Positions 9,541-17,167 are shown, counted from the stretch's first letter. The stretch is 34,056 nt of DNA from an uncultured bacterium (GCA_900547945.1 URIT01000020.1:1-34056); one strand, 5' to 3'. The notes: generated by a model not told the origin, from the sequence alone. Numbers and translations are program-made.

Positions 9541-9593
9541 TTTTCCATCGCTGATGGAAGAATGGCGTCGTATTTTACGGTGGCGATGGAAAA
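9541..9593. repeat. Alternative inverted repeats in the 9440-9674 intergenic region
   Basis: The left arm ttttccatcgc (9541-9551) matches the reverse complement gcgatggaaaa at 9583-9593 perfectly over 11 bp. The same left arm also forms a tight hairpin TTCCAT (9543-9548) with ATGGAA (9554-9559). The two structures are mutually exclusive. Another small hairpin, TTCCG/CGGAA, lies at 9451-9467 just after the glycosidase stop. No gene is seen in this ~235-bp gap. Confidence 0.5.
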
Positions 9594-9656
9594 TCGGCCT
9601 TTCCCGGTTCTCCCGCCAAAGTCTCTTGCGCGAATCGCTTCACGGCGGCGGAATTG

Positions 9657-9665
9657 TGGTAGAAT
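9657..9665 (+). promoter_or_regulatory. Extended -10 promoter, leaderless start of the dehydrogenase gene
   Basis: TGG followed by TAGAAT (9660-9665), with no strong -35. The ATG at 9675 is 9 nt past the -10 box, so transcription should begin about 3 nt before or at the start codon. Confidence 0.5.
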
Positions 9666-9674
9666 ACTGCCCAC

Positions 9675-10574
9675 ATGTCCACCAACCGCTATCTCCTGTG
9701 GCTCGACTGGCCGATTGGCGCGTTCCGCCTGAATGCGTCGGGGCTCGCCGTGTTCAAATCGCTTGTGGAGGGCGAGGTCAGGATGGTCCGCAGCGAACGC
9801 GCGTTTCTGCGGGAGCTTCCGACGGCGACGCACGCAATCGTATGGGCGTTCAGGAAGGAGTGGTTCGCACGCGCGAAAAGGCTGCGCGTCCTCGCGACGC
9901 CGGGCGCCGGGCGCGAGCTGCTGCCGACGGACGCCGAGCTGCCGCCGGGCGTCGTGCGCGTGAACGGCGCGTTCCACGGGGCGATCATGAGCGAGACCGT
10001 GCTGGCGTTCATCTTCGCGCACGCGCGCGGACTCTACGCCGCCGCCCGCTTCCAGCGCGCGGGCGACCTTTGGCCCCGCGCCGCGCTTTCGCCCTTCTGC
10101 ACGCGCGTGGCGGGTACGAAGGCGGTGATCCTCGGCTACGGGAAGATCGGGCGCGCGATCGGCGACCGGCTCGCCGCCCTGGGCGTCGCCGTGACGGGCA
10201 TCCGCCGCGCGAACATCGGCGACCTCAGGGCGGAGGCGAAGACGGCGGACTGGCTGATCGTCGCGCTGCCCGGCGACACGGGGACGGACAACCTCGTCGA
10301 CGCGGCGGTCCTGGGGGCGATGAAGCGCACCGCCGTCCTGATCAACGTCGGGCGCGGCAACGCCGTCGACGAGGCGGCGCTTGCGCGCGCGCTCGCCACG
10401 CGCCGCCTCGCGGGTGCGTACCTCGACGTCTACCGGCGCGAACCGCTCACGGCGGCGTCGCCGCTCGCGGCGGACCTGCCGGGGCTCGTGCGTCTGCCGC
10501 ACGCCTCGGCCTTCGCGCCCGACTATTTGCCGCTCTTTTTCAGGGAACTCGCCGCAGAAGGAGCGCTCGCATGA
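9675..10574 (+). CDS. D-isomer-specific 2-hydroxyacid dehydrogenase family protein
   Basis: A 299-residue NAD(P)-dependent oxidoreductase of the D-2-hydroxyacid dehydrogenase family, which interconverts 2-keto acids and D-2-hydroxyacids (the family includes SerA, glyoxylate and D-lactate dehydrogenases). The nucleotide-binding loop is GYGKIG at residue 154, and the catalytic triad of the family is present: R227 in NVGRG, E256 in YRREPL and H276 in LPHASA. No ACT or regulatory domain follows, so it is a short form rather than full-length SerA; the exact substrate cannot be told. There is no ribosome site, and the promoter lies immediately before the ATG, suggesting leaderless expression. The stop overlaps the start of tsaE (ATGA), so the two are co-transcribed. 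Confidence 0.85.
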   Translation: MSTNRYLLWLDWPIGAFRLNASGLAVFKSLVEGEVRMVRSERAFLRELPTATHAIVWAFRKEWFARAKRLRVLATPGAGRELLPTDAELPPGVVRVNGAFHGAIMSETVLAFIFAHARGLYAAARFQRAGDLWPRAALSPFCTRVAGTKAVILGYGKIGRAIGDRLAALGVAVTGIRRANIGDLRAEAKTADWLIVALPGDTGTDNLVDAAVLGAMKRTAVLINVGRGNAVDEAALARALATRRLAGAYLDVYRREPLTAASPLAADLPGLVRLPHASAFAPDYLPLFFRELAAEGALA

Positions 10575-10999
10575 AGGATGTCTACCAGGTGAACGGTGTG
10601 GAGGAGACGTGGGCCGTGGCGCGTGTGTTCGCGGCGGAGCTGAGGCCGGGCGACGTCGTGTGCCTCGAAGGGGACCTCGGCGCGGGCAAGACGACGTTCA
10701 CGCAGGGGCTTGCCGCGTCCCTCGGCGCGAAGCGCGCGGTGACGAGCCCCACGTTCTGCCTCGTCGTCGAGCATCCGACGGACCGCTTCCTGCTCGTCCA
10801 CATGGATCTCTACCGCCTCCACGACGCGGACGACGTGCTGACGATCGGCTGGGAGGACTACCTCTCGCGCGGCGCGGTGCTGTTCGTGGAATGGCCCGAC
10901 CGTGCCGGCGACCTCATCCCCGCGTCGGCCTGGCACGTGTCGCTTGCGCTTGGCGAGGACGAGGAGCGCCGCACGATCTCCTTCCGCCACGGCGCCTAG
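10571..10999 (+). CDS. tsaE: tRNA threonylcarbamoyladenosine biosynthesis ATPase TsaE
   Basis: A 142-residue P-loop protein of the TsaE (YjeE) family, the ATPase that works with TsaB and TsaD to make the universal t6A37 modification of ANN-decoding tRNAs. The Walker A motif is GDLGAGKTT with K40, followed by the family features SPTF, HMDLYRL and FVEWPDRAGDLIP. Length is normal for the family. Its ATG overlaps the TGA of the upstream dehydrogenase, implying translational coupling. The other t6A genes are not in this window. It ends 19 bp before the stop of the convergent transporter gene, with no clear terminator between them. Confidence 0.93.
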   Translation: MKDVYQVNGVEETWAVARVFAAELRPGDVVCLEGDLGAGKTTFTQGLAASLGAKRAVTSPTFCLVVEHPTDRFLLVHMDLYRLHDADDVLTIGWEDYLSRGAVLFVEWPDRAGDLIPASAWHVSLALGEDEERRTISFRHGA

Positions 11000-11018
11000 G
11001 CGGCGCGCGCGGGCGGCG

Positions 11019-12404
11019 TCAGGTGGCGAGCTGGGGGATGGGGAAGAGCCAGCCTGAAAGGAGCAGCCAGACGACCGCGAAGGTCAGGACGAGGTTGAAG
11101 AGCTGGCCGACGATGTAGAGCTGGAAGGGGCGGCCGCCCTGGACCTGTCCGCAGAGTTCCTTGAAGTTCGTCTCCAGCCCGATTGAGGTGAAGGCGAGCG
11201 CGAAGGCCCAGTTCTGGAACTCCTTGAGGTGCTTGATGATGCCGTTCGTGGCGTCCACGCCGCAGGTCGGCTGCAGCACGAAGGAGAAGACAAGCGAGGC
11301 GGTGAGGAAGCCGAGGATGAACTTCGGGAAACGCTGCCAGATCTCGCCGACGCCGACGGGGCGGCCGTCCGCGGCGCGGTCCACCTTCGTCGTGAAGAAG
11401 AGGGCGATGCCGAGGGCGATGAAGCCGATGAGGATGTTCTGGATCATCTTGACGAGGGCGGCGACCTGTCCGCCCAGGTCGCCGAGGGCCTGTCCCGCGA
11501 GGACGACCGCGCCGGTCGAGTCGACCGTGCCGCCGATCCACGCCCCGCCGATCATCGGGTCGATGTGGAGCGCCTTGATGAAGAGGGGCAGGCCGACCAT
11601 CATGAGGACCGTGAAGACGAGCGACGTGCCGACGGCGAACGCGAGGTCCGTCTTCTTCGCCTTCGCGGCGGCGGCGGCGGCGATCGCGGCGGAGGTGCCG
11701 CAGACGGACGTCGCGGCGGCGATCGTGATGACGAGCGGGTTGTTCCGGATCTTGAGCACCTTCGTGCCATACCACCACATGAAGACGATGACGACCGGCG
11801 TGACGCCCCAGGCGATGCCGAGCCCGTAGAGTCCGAATTTCTGGATGTTCGAGAAGAGCACCTGCGCGCCGAGGAGCACGAGGCCCGCCTTGATGTAGAA
11901 CTCGGTGCGGAGCGCGGGCCTGAGCCAGCCGGGCGTCTTCGCCGTGTTGCTGATTGCCAGCCCCAGCAGCAGGGCCCAGAATGCGTATTCGAGGTAGCGG
12001 TGGAACGTCGCCTCGGCGGAGAGGAGGCGCACGACGGAGACGAGCGCGAACATCCCGGCGAACGCGCGCAGGAACGCGAGCGGACGCTTCCCCTCCAGGC
12101 GCGTGCCGAGCGTGAAGAGCGCGGCGAAGGCGGCGAAGGTGACGCCGAGCCTGAGGCCGAGGGTCGGACTGAACACGCCGAGGAAGCCGCGTGCCTTCGC
12201 GGGGTCCGTGAACTCGGCGGCGGAAATCCCCCACGTCGGGAACTTCGCGCCGGAGAAGTCGTAGGCGCCCGTGAGGGAACCGACGGCGGCGACGGCGATG
12301 AGGATGAACGCGATCCAGATGGCCAGCCAGTCCTCCTTCCTCCAGAGGTCGCGGAAGGAGAAGCGTTCGGCGACGACGACGTCGTGTGCGTGGGAGTTGT
12401 TCAT
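11019..12404 (-). CDS. YeiH/UPF0324 family putative sulfate/sulfite exporter
   Basis: A 461-residue polytopic membrane protein of the YeiH family (UPF0324, PF03601), annotated in many genomes as a putative sulfate exporter; biochemical evidence is thin. Many hydrophobic segments are visible, with the family-typical glycine/alanine-rich stretch ATSVCGTSAAIAAAAAA and the region GGAWIGGTVDSTGAVV. The start at 12404 (MNNSHAHDVVV) is chosen because aaaggaa lies just upstream and coding character begins there; a longer open frame upstream overlaps the reductase gene and looks spurious. It lies 67 nt downstream of a siroheme reductase on the same strand, probably one operon, which fits a role in moving sulfite, sulfate or a related anion. 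The longer ~100-residue N-terminal half before the typical core is somewhat larger than in the E. coli protein. Confidence 0.85.
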   Translation of the reverse strand: MNNSHAHDVVVAERFSFRDLWRKEDWLAIWIAFILIAVAAVGSLTGAYDFSGAKFPTWGISAAEFTDPAKARGFLGVFSPTLGLRLGVTFAAFAALFTLGTRLEGKRPLAFLRAFAGMFALVSVVRLLSAEATFHRYLEYAFWALLLGLAISNTAKTPGWLRPALRTEFYIKAGLVLLGAQVLFSNIQKFGLYGLGIAWGVTPVVIVFMWWYGTKVLKIRNNPLVITIAAATSVCGTSAAIAAAAAAKAKKTDLAFAVGTSLVFTVLMMVGLPLFIKALHIDPMIGGAWIGGTVDSTGAVVLAGQALGDLGGQVAALVKMIQNILIGFIALGIALFFTTKVDRAADGRPVGVGEIWQRFPKFILGFLTASLVFSFVLQPTCGVDATNGIIKHLKEFQNWAFALAFTSIGLETNFKELCGQVQGGRPFQLYIVGQLFNLVLTFAVVWLLLSGWLFPIPQLAT

Positions 12405-12471
12405 GAGATTGTTCCTTTGATGGAATGCAGGAATGGTGCCAACGGAACGCAGATGCTTCGCGTCCGCGTTC

Positions 12472-13974
12472 CTACCGGGCGAGGGTGGCGAGGATGCGCC
12501 GTTCGAGGAAGGCGGGGAGATCGCGGGCGGGGATGGGGGGGACGGTGGCGTCGGGCGCGCCGAGGCGGGCGGGGCTCTGGGAGCCGGGCGTGTAGGACGT
12601 CTCGGCGTCGGCGCCGTCCAGTTTGCGTCCCGCGAAGCCGAACGCCGCGAGCGGCTGGTTCGTGCAGGAATTCGGGCACCCGCTGATGCGCACGTCGTTG
12701 AGGAGCGCGCGCGCGACGGCGATTTTCCGGGGCGTGTCGAGGGGCTGGTACGTCGCGTCGAAGTAAGCGGCGACGGCGCGCCCGACGGCGGGAGCGTCGG
12801 TGACGCCGCTCTTGCAGACGGTGCAGCCGACGCAGGTGCGGATGTTGCCGACGAAGCTGCGGGCGAGGTAGTCGCGGTCGAGGTCCGCAAGGACGGCGTA
12901 CACGCCCGCAAGCTGCTCTTCCGGGACGACGAGGCCGAGGTCGAGCGAGGTGAGGATTTCGAAGCAGGTCGCGCCGAAGGGCGCGAGCGCCGCCACGAAG
13001 GCGTCGAGTTCGTCCGCCGTGAAGTTACCGAAGGGGACGAAGAGGCGGATGGCGGAGCGGCCGTGGGCGAGGGGCGTCACGGCGAGCGCGCGCCAGGCGT
13101 CGAAGCCCGCGCGCGCGGCGGCGTGGACGGGAAAGGCCGTGGGGGGCGGCGGTTCGGTGGGAGGCAGGTCCACGCTCTCGGCCGGCATCCGGTCGAACGC
13201 GGCCTGGAGGAGGCGCGCGAATTCCGCGTCGCCGAGGTCTTCGCGCAGGAAGCGGATGCGCGCGTGCGCGCGGTTCGTGCGGCAGCCCCGTTCGTTGAAG
13301 AGGACGGTGAGGGCCTTCGCGAGGCGGATGCAGTCCGGGGCGGGCAGGGCGTCGAAGAGCCTGAAGCCGAGGCGCGGTTTGAAGCCGATGCCGCCGCCGA
13401 GGTAGGTCTCGAAGACGGGGTGGCCGTCGACGGTCTTCGCGAGGAAGCCGAGGTCGTTCGACTGGGCGAGAACGGCGTCGGCAGGGCGGTCCGCAAAGGC
13501 GATCTTGAGCTTGCGGGGGAGACCGTAGGCGGGGTCGAAGGCGGCGAAGGCGCGCGAGAGGGCCCGGGCGTAGGGGAGGACGTCGAAGACGGAATCCGCA
13601 TGGAGGCCGGAGAAGGCGCTGACGCACGTGTTGCGGAAGGTGTCGCCGCCACCGCCCCGGAAGTGGAAGCCGACGGCCTCGCAGGCGGCGAGCGCGGCGG
13701 TGACGTGCGCGGCGGGGATGCCGTGGAGCTGGAGGTCCTGGCGCGTCGTCAGATGGACGTGGCTGCCGCCGTGGGCGCGCAGGAGGGCGGCGGCGTGGTG
13801 GAGGTCGTCCGCCGTCACGCGCCCGCCCACGCGCCGGACGCGCATCATCGTGCGGTCGTCGCGCTGCTGGTAGATGCCGAAGCCGGCGGAACGGCCCTTG
13901 AGCGCCTTGGCGTCGAGGCGACCGGCGACGTAGTCCGTCCACGCCTCGACGAGCGGTTTCTGGAAATCCTGCAT
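12472..13974 (-). CDS. Siroheme nitrite/sulfite reductase (ferredoxin-type hemoprotein)
   Basis: A 500-residue siroheme/[4Fe-4S] reductase that carries out the six-electron reduction of sulfite to sulfide or nitrite to ammonia. The two family half-repeats are present: an N-terminal ferredoxin-like domain (RTMMRVRRVGGRVTADDL, then HLTTRQDLQLHGI) and a second copy around residues 240-360. The cluster ligands are C381 and C387 (CVGCTVC, C-x5-C) and C433 and C437 (GCPNSC, C-x3-C). An additional cysteine, C384, sits between the first pair. Whether it is a sulfite or nitrite enzyme cannot be settled by eye; the YeiH transporter downstream favours sulfur. A strong aaggaagga precedes the ATG, with an extended -10 promoter about 40 nt upstream. 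A 7-bp inverted repeat (12444-12450/12466-12472) lies at its 3' end. Confidence 0.87.
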   Translation of the reverse strand: MQDFQKPLVEAWTDYVAGRLDAKALKGRSAGFGIYQQRDDRTMMRVRRVGGRVTADDLHHAAALLRAHGGSHVHLTTRQDLQLHGIPAAHVTAALAACEAVGFHFRGGGGDTFRNTCVSAFSGLHADSVFDVLPYARALSRAFAAFDPAYGLPRKLKIAFADRPADAVLAQSNDLGFLAKTVDGHPVFETYLGGGIGFKPRLGFRLFDALPAPDCIRLAKALTVLFNERGCRTNRAHARIRFLREDLGDAEFARLLQAAFDRMPAESVDLPPTEPPPPTAFPVHAAARAGFDAWRALAVTPLAHGRSAIRLFVPFGNFTADELDAFVAALAPFGATCFEILTSLDLGLVVPEEQLAGVYAVLADLDRDYLARSFVGNIRTCVGCTVCKSGVTDAPAVGRAVAAYFDATYQPLDTPRKIAVARALLNDVRISGCPNSCTNQPLAAFGFAGRKLDGADAETSYTPGSQSPARLGAPDATVPPIPARDLPAFLERRILATLAR

Positions 13975-14014
13975 GATCGGTCCTTCCTTCTTCGTATTGG
14001 AGAGAAATGCTGAA

Positions 14015-14023
14015 ATTGTACCA
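14015..14023 (-). promoter_or_regulatory. Extended -10 promoter of the reductase-transporter operon
   Basis: On the minus strand TGG is followed by TACAAT (14020 down to 14015). The start codon at 13974 lies some 40 nt further, with the Shine-Dalgarno aaggaagga in the leader. The promoter sits immediately after the stop of the MATE gene. Confidence 0.45.
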
Positions 14024-14031
14024 TTCCCGCC

Positions 14032-15408
14032 TCAGCGCGTCACGCGGTCGTCGACGAGGCGCAGGCGCCTCCAGCGGCCCCGGGCGAACCGCACGATGCA
14101 GGTCATGGCGCAGACGCCGCAGTAGAAGGGCATCGTGAGCCAGAGGAACGTGATCGAGGGGGCGAGCCACAGGATGAGGAAGACGACGGGCATCCAGAGG
14201 CCGAGGGAGATCGCGAGCAGGGCGAACATGACGAACTTCGTGTCGCCCGCGCCCTTGAGCGCGCCGCCCACGATGAGGTTCACGGCGTCGAAGAAGGCCC
14301 AGGAGAGCATGATCCACATGAGCGTGCGGCCGAGGGTGTGGAAGGAGGCGGACTCGAAGGCCGTGTCGGGCCCCCGGAAGGCGTCCATGAGGGTGTCGGA
14401 GAAGAGGAAGACGACGAGCGCGAAGAGGGCGACGTAGACGGCGCCGAGGAAGAGGGCGCTCTTCGTGGCGCGGATCGAGGCGACGGCGTCGTCCGCGCCC
14501 TGGTACTGCCCGACGAGCACGGTGGTGCCCTGCCCGAGCCCGAGCAGGGGGGCGAAGGAGACGTAGTTGACGGTGAAGACGATGTTGGAGACGGCGAGGG
14601 AGAGGGCGTCGAGGCGGCCGGTGGCCATGACGAAGACGGTGAAGGTGGCGACGTCGAGGAACTGGTGGAGGCCGGAGGGGAGGCCGTAGCGGACGATGCG
14701 CCGGAGCAGGTCGGGGCGCGGACGGAGCGCGACGAGGTAGCGGCGGCCGCGCAGGGCGGGTTCGGAGAAGGTGGCCGCGCCGAGGATGAGGCAGGGGACG
14801 GCGGCGGCGAGGGCGGTGGCCCAGCCCGCGCCGACGATGCCCCAGCGCCCGCAGCCGCCATGCCCGAAGATGAACATCCAGTCGAGGAGGACGTTCGAGA
14901 GGCTGCCGGCGCAGGTGGCGACGCCCACGAGGCGGGTCTTGCCCTGTCCGGCGAAGTAGCCGGCGAGGACGGCCTGGAAGACGCAGAAGACGCCGCCGAG
15001 CTGGAGGATGCCGTAGTAGGCCTTCTCGTCGGCGAGGATGGCGGGGGCGTGCCCGGCGAGGTTGAAGAGGGCGTACCCGAGGGGGATCGAGAGGAGGATG
15101 AGCGGAAGGGCGGCGAGCGCGAGCCAGAGGCCCTGCCCGTAGGCCGCGGCGGCGTCGCGCTTCGAGCCGGCGCCGTGGAACTGGGCGACGAAGGTGCCGG
15201 AGTAGCTGGCGGTCGCGACGAACAGGCAGATGAAGAGCCAGCTGAGGATGCCGCTGGGGAGGGAGGCCTGAATGGCGTCGTCCGAGTAGCGCGCGAGGAA
15301 GACGCGGTCCGTGAACTGGTTGACCGCATGCGCGCCCATCGCGAGCACGAGGGGCAGCGTGGTCGCGAGGACGTCCCGGACGTCGCCTTTTTCCCGTGAA
15401 GAGAACAT
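14032..15408 (-). CDS. MATE family multidrug/metabolite efflux transporter
   Basis: A 458-residue inner-membrane antiporter of the MATE family, which exports cationic or organic compounds in exchange for H+ or Na+. The two homologous six-helix halves are visible: MGAHAVNQFTDRVFLARYS near the start of the first and GLPSGLHQFLDVATFTVFV at the start of the second, each beginning with the family's substrate-cleft helix, and the tail VNLIVGGALKGAGDTKFVM typical of helix 10-11. Length is normal. The start at 15408 is chosen because the TATAAT box lies 7 nt upstream, making it leaderless; a start 9 nt earlier would fall in the promoter itself. It is alone on its strand, bounded upstream by the inverted-repeat region. 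Confidence 0.9.
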   Translation of the reverse strand: MFSSREKGDVRDVLATTLPLVLAMGAHAVNQFTDRVFLARYSDDAIQASLPSGILSWLFICLFVATASYSGTFVAQFHGAGSKRDAAAAYGQGLWLALAALPLILLSIPLGYALFNLAGHAPAILADEKAYYGILQLGGVFCVFQAVLAGYFAGQGKTRLVGVATCAGSLSNVLLDWMFIFGHGGCGRWGIVGAGWATALAAAVPCLILGAATFSEPALRGRRYLVALRPRPDLLRRIVRYGLPSGLHQFLDVATFTVFVMATGRLDALSLAVSNIVFTVNYVSFAPLLGLGQGTTVLVGQYQGADDAVASIRATKSALFLGAVYVALFALVVFLFSDTLMDAFRGPDTAFESASFHTLGRTLMWIMLSWAFFDAVNLIVGGALKGAGDTKFVMFALLAISLGLWMPVVFLILWLAPSITFLWLTMPFYCGVCAMTCIVRFARGRWRRLRLVDDRVTR

Positions 15409-15415
15409 GGCGGGC

Positions 15416-15424
15416 ATTATACCA
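15416..15424 (-). promoter_or_regulatory. Extended -10 promoter, leaderless start of the MATE gene
   Basis: On the minus strand TGG precedes a perfect TATAAT (15421 down to 15416). The ATG at 15408 begins 7 nt after the box, at the expected transcription start. Confidence 0.6.
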
Positions 15425-15525
15425 AATGGAGGAAGCGTCTGCCACCGCCCCGGAGCCCGGCGTCCGTTTCGTGGATTCATTCGTCTTGACTTCCTTTCGC
15501 GCGTCTTCTCGCGTCGTCGTTTTTG

Positions 15526-15562
15526 CCTCACGCAGAGGCGCGGAGAGGCGGAGAGCGCAGAG
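15526..15562 (+). repeat. 37-bp inverted repeat, left copy
   Basis: cctcacgcagaggcgcggag... is the reverse complement of 15698-15734 over 37 bp with a single mismatch (position 15554 region, agc versus aac). The two copies bracket the GxxExxY relic. Confidence 0.9.
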
Positions 15563-15682
15563 ATTGATTGGGTTGATCGACGAGCCTCCTTTCCCTGCCG
15601 AAGTTGACAGGCAATCCAAGCAGGAGATTCATGGCGACAAGATACGTTTTGAGATGTCGTCGGCCATCTCGTTTCCCGTCAT
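15528..15682 (-). pseudogene. Relic of a GxxExxY-family gene, middle deleted
   Basis: Reading the minus strand from 15682 gives MTGNEMADDISKRILSP and a stop (15629-15631). An overlapping ATGA leads into a second frame from 15632 that reads MNLLLGLPVNFGRERRLVD and continues to a stop at 15528-15530 inside the repeat. The first piece resembles the start (M-T-x-N-E-I-A..I) and the second the end (..LxLLLNFGxxxLVDG..) of GxxExxY proteins, a small PVC-rich family of unknown function usually about 120-140 residues long. About 100 central residues, including the GxxExxY motif itself, are missing. The assignment rests on short matches from memory. Confidence 0.4.
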
Positions 15683-15697
15683 CGTCTCAACCTTCCT

Positions 15698-15734
15698 CTC
15701 TGCGTTCTCCGCCTCTCCGCGCCTCTGCGTGAGG
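15698..15734 (-). repeat. 37-bp inverted repeat, right copy
   Basis: ctctgcgttctccgcctctc... is the partner of 15526-15562 in opposite orientation, 135 bp away. Such CTCTGCG-rich elements are scattered in many PVC genomes. Confidence 0.9.
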
Positions 15735-15783
15735 TTCCGTTCCTGAGGTGCCCTCCTCGCCGCCGCCTTGCAGCGCCGCCCAT

Positions 15784-15814
15784 TTGCCGTATTATGCCAT
15801 ACGGCATTTATGCT
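15784..15814 (+). promoter_or_regulatory. Putative promoter with palindromic operator before the EamA gene
   Basis: TGCCGTAT (15785-15792) and ATACGGCA (15799-15806) form a perfect 8-bp inverted repeat with a 6-nt spacer. It lies between a possible -35 TTGCCG (15784-15789) and a possible -10 TATGCT (15809-15814), 19 nt apart, an ideal place for a repressor. The gene starts at 15857. Confidence 0.4.
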
Positions 15815-15856
15815 AAACTAACCGACCGCTGTTTCCCGGAAAGGTTGAAGAAGAAC

Positions 15857-16729
15857 ATGGACTGGACGGTGTGGATTCTCCTGAGCGCGGTCTTCCTCGC
15901 GTTCTACGACATTGCCAAGAAGGCGAGCGTGCGGAACAACGCGGTGCTGCCGACGCTGCTCATCTCGACGTGCTGCGGGGGGAGCGCGTTCGTCGCGGCG
16001 GCGCTCCTCTTCGGGGACGTCGGGACGCTGCTGCACCCGGAAGGGTGGGTGCTGGCCCTGGCCGCCAGCAAGTCCGTCATCGTCGCGACGTCGTGGATCC
16101 TCACCTTCTGCGCCCTGCGCACGCTTCCGATCACCATCGCGACGCCGATCCGCGCGAGCGCCCCGGCGCTCGTCTTCGTGGCGGCGTTCTTCTGCTACGG
16201 GGAGGTGCCGACCTGGATCCAGGGCATCGGGATGCTGTTCGTCTTCGGCGGCTACTGGGCGTTCTCCTGGGCGGGGCGCCACGAGGGCATCGACTTCCTG
16301 CGCAGCCGCGCCGTGTGGTGCGCCGTGGGCGGCATGTGCTGTTCGGCCTGTTCGAGCCTGTGGGACAAATACGTCTTCCAGGTCCGCGCGGCGCCGGTGG
16401 AGGTGGTGCAGTTCTGGTTCCAGATCGGCCTCGTCGCCGTCTACGGCCTGCTGCTCGCGGGGCGCACGCTCCTGCGCCTCCGCCACGACCCGTTCGAGTG
16501 GCGGTGGACGATCCCCTGCGTGGGGACCCTTCTCGCGTGCGCGGACTGGCTCTACTTCAAGGGGCTTTCCATTCCGGGCGTCCCCATCTCCGTCGGCTCG
16601 CTCCTGCGCCGCTTCTCGGTGGTGATCACCTTCGTGCTCGGCGCGGCGTTCTTCCACGAGACGAACCTGCGCCGCAAGGCGTTCGCGCTCGCCGCGATCC
16701 TCGTGGGCGTCGTCCTGCTCGCCCTCTGA
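15857..16729 (+). CDS. EamA/DMT superfamily permease
   Basis: A 290-residue inner-membrane transporter of the drug/metabolite (EamA, ten-helix) superfamily. The two EamA repeats are recognisable: the first from MDWTVWILLSAVFLAFYDIA to FVFGGYWAFSW and the second from RAVWCAVGGMCCSACSSLWD to the end. The substrate is unknown; members export amino acids, nucleotides or drugs. The start at 15857 is preceded by gaagaag and begins directly with helix 1; an in-frame ATG at 15794 lies in the palindrome and would add 21 residues without character. The gene has its own promoter and possibly an operator, and is followed 21 nt later by the NifX-like gene, which has a separate promoter. Confidence 0.85.
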   Translation: MDWTVWILLSAVFLAFYDIAKKASVRNNAVLPTLLISTCCGGSAFVAAALLFGDVGTLLHPEGWVLALAASKSVIVATSWILTFCALRTLPITIATPIRASAPALVFVAAFFCYGEVPTWIQGIGMLFVFGGYWAFSWAGRHEGIDFLRSRAVWCAVGGMCCSACSSLWDKYVFQVRAAPVEVVQFWFQIGLVAVYGLLLAGRTLLRLRHDPFEWRWTIPCVGTLLACADWLYFKGLSIPGVPISVGSLLRRFSVVITFVLGAAFFHETNLRRKAFALAAILVGVVLLAL

Positions 16730-16734
16730 GAGTG

Positions 16735-16743
16735 TGCTATACT
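16735..16743 (+). promoter_or_regulatory. Extended -10 promoter, leaderless start of the NifX-like gene
   Basis: TGC then TATACT (16738-16743) begins only 5 nt after the upstream stop codon. The ATG at 16751 is 7 nt beyond the box. Confidence 0.55.
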
Positions 16744-16750
16744 ATCCCGC

Positions 16751-17146
16751 ATGGACGCACAGATTGCCATTCCGTATGCCGAGGGGCGGATCTTCCCGCA
16801 TCTCGGGAAGTCGACCCAGTTCAAGATCTACAAGATCGAAAAAGACCGCGTGGCGTCCTCCGAAGTCGCCGACACCGAGGGGACCGGCCATGAAGACCTC
16901 GCCCTCTGGCTCGTGTGGCACGGGGTGAACGCCGTCATCTGCGGCAACGTCGGCCCCGGCATGCAGGGCGCGCTCGCGGGGGCGGGCATTTCGCTCTTCG
17001 CGGGCGTCGCGGGCGCGGCCGACGAGGCGGTCGAGAAGCTGCTCGCCGGCACGCTCGTCACCGCGCAGACCGCGACCTGCGGCGGCGGCCACGGCGGCTG
17101 CGGCGGCCACTGCGGCCACGGCTGCGGGGGCTGCTCCCACCACTGA
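16751..17146 (+). CDS. NifX/NifB-type FeMo-cofactor-binding-like protein with Cys/Gly/His tail
   Basis: A 131-residue cytoplasmic protein. Residues 1-108 match the dinitrogenase iron-molybdenum cofactor family (PF02579: NifX, NafY, NifB C-terminal domain), with IAIPYAEGRIFPHLGKSTQF at the start and the loop AVICGNVGPGMQGALAGAGI. In non-nitrogen fixers these small proteins are thought to bind iron-sulfur or molybdenum clusters, but their role is unclear. The last ~23 residues are an unusual metal-binding tail made almost only of C, G and H (CGGGHGGCGGHCGHGCGGC, then SHH), which points to metal storage or delivery. No nif genes are nearby. It is expressed from its own leaderless promoter and followed 21 nt later by the DUF4954 gene. 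Confidence 0.85.
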   Translation: MDAQIAIPYAEGRIFPHLGKSTQFKIYKIEKDRVASSEVADTEGTGHEDLALWLVWHGVNAVICGNVGPGMQGALAGAGISLFAGVAGAADEAVEKLLAGTLVTAQTATCGGGHGGCGGHCGHGCGGCSHH

Positions 17147-17167
17147 GGCGCGGAAAGGCGGGGGCGC

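Noticed and set aside
12433..14013. Long + strand open frame of over 500 codons.
   Set aside because: It is the antisense shadow of the siroheme reductase, whose cluster motifs are unambiguous; the composition is extremely E/G/R/A-rich without any domain.
14338..15399. Long + strand open frame opposite the MATE gene.
   Set aside because: Low-complexity E/G/D-rich translation, typical of the antisense of a GC-rich membrane protein.
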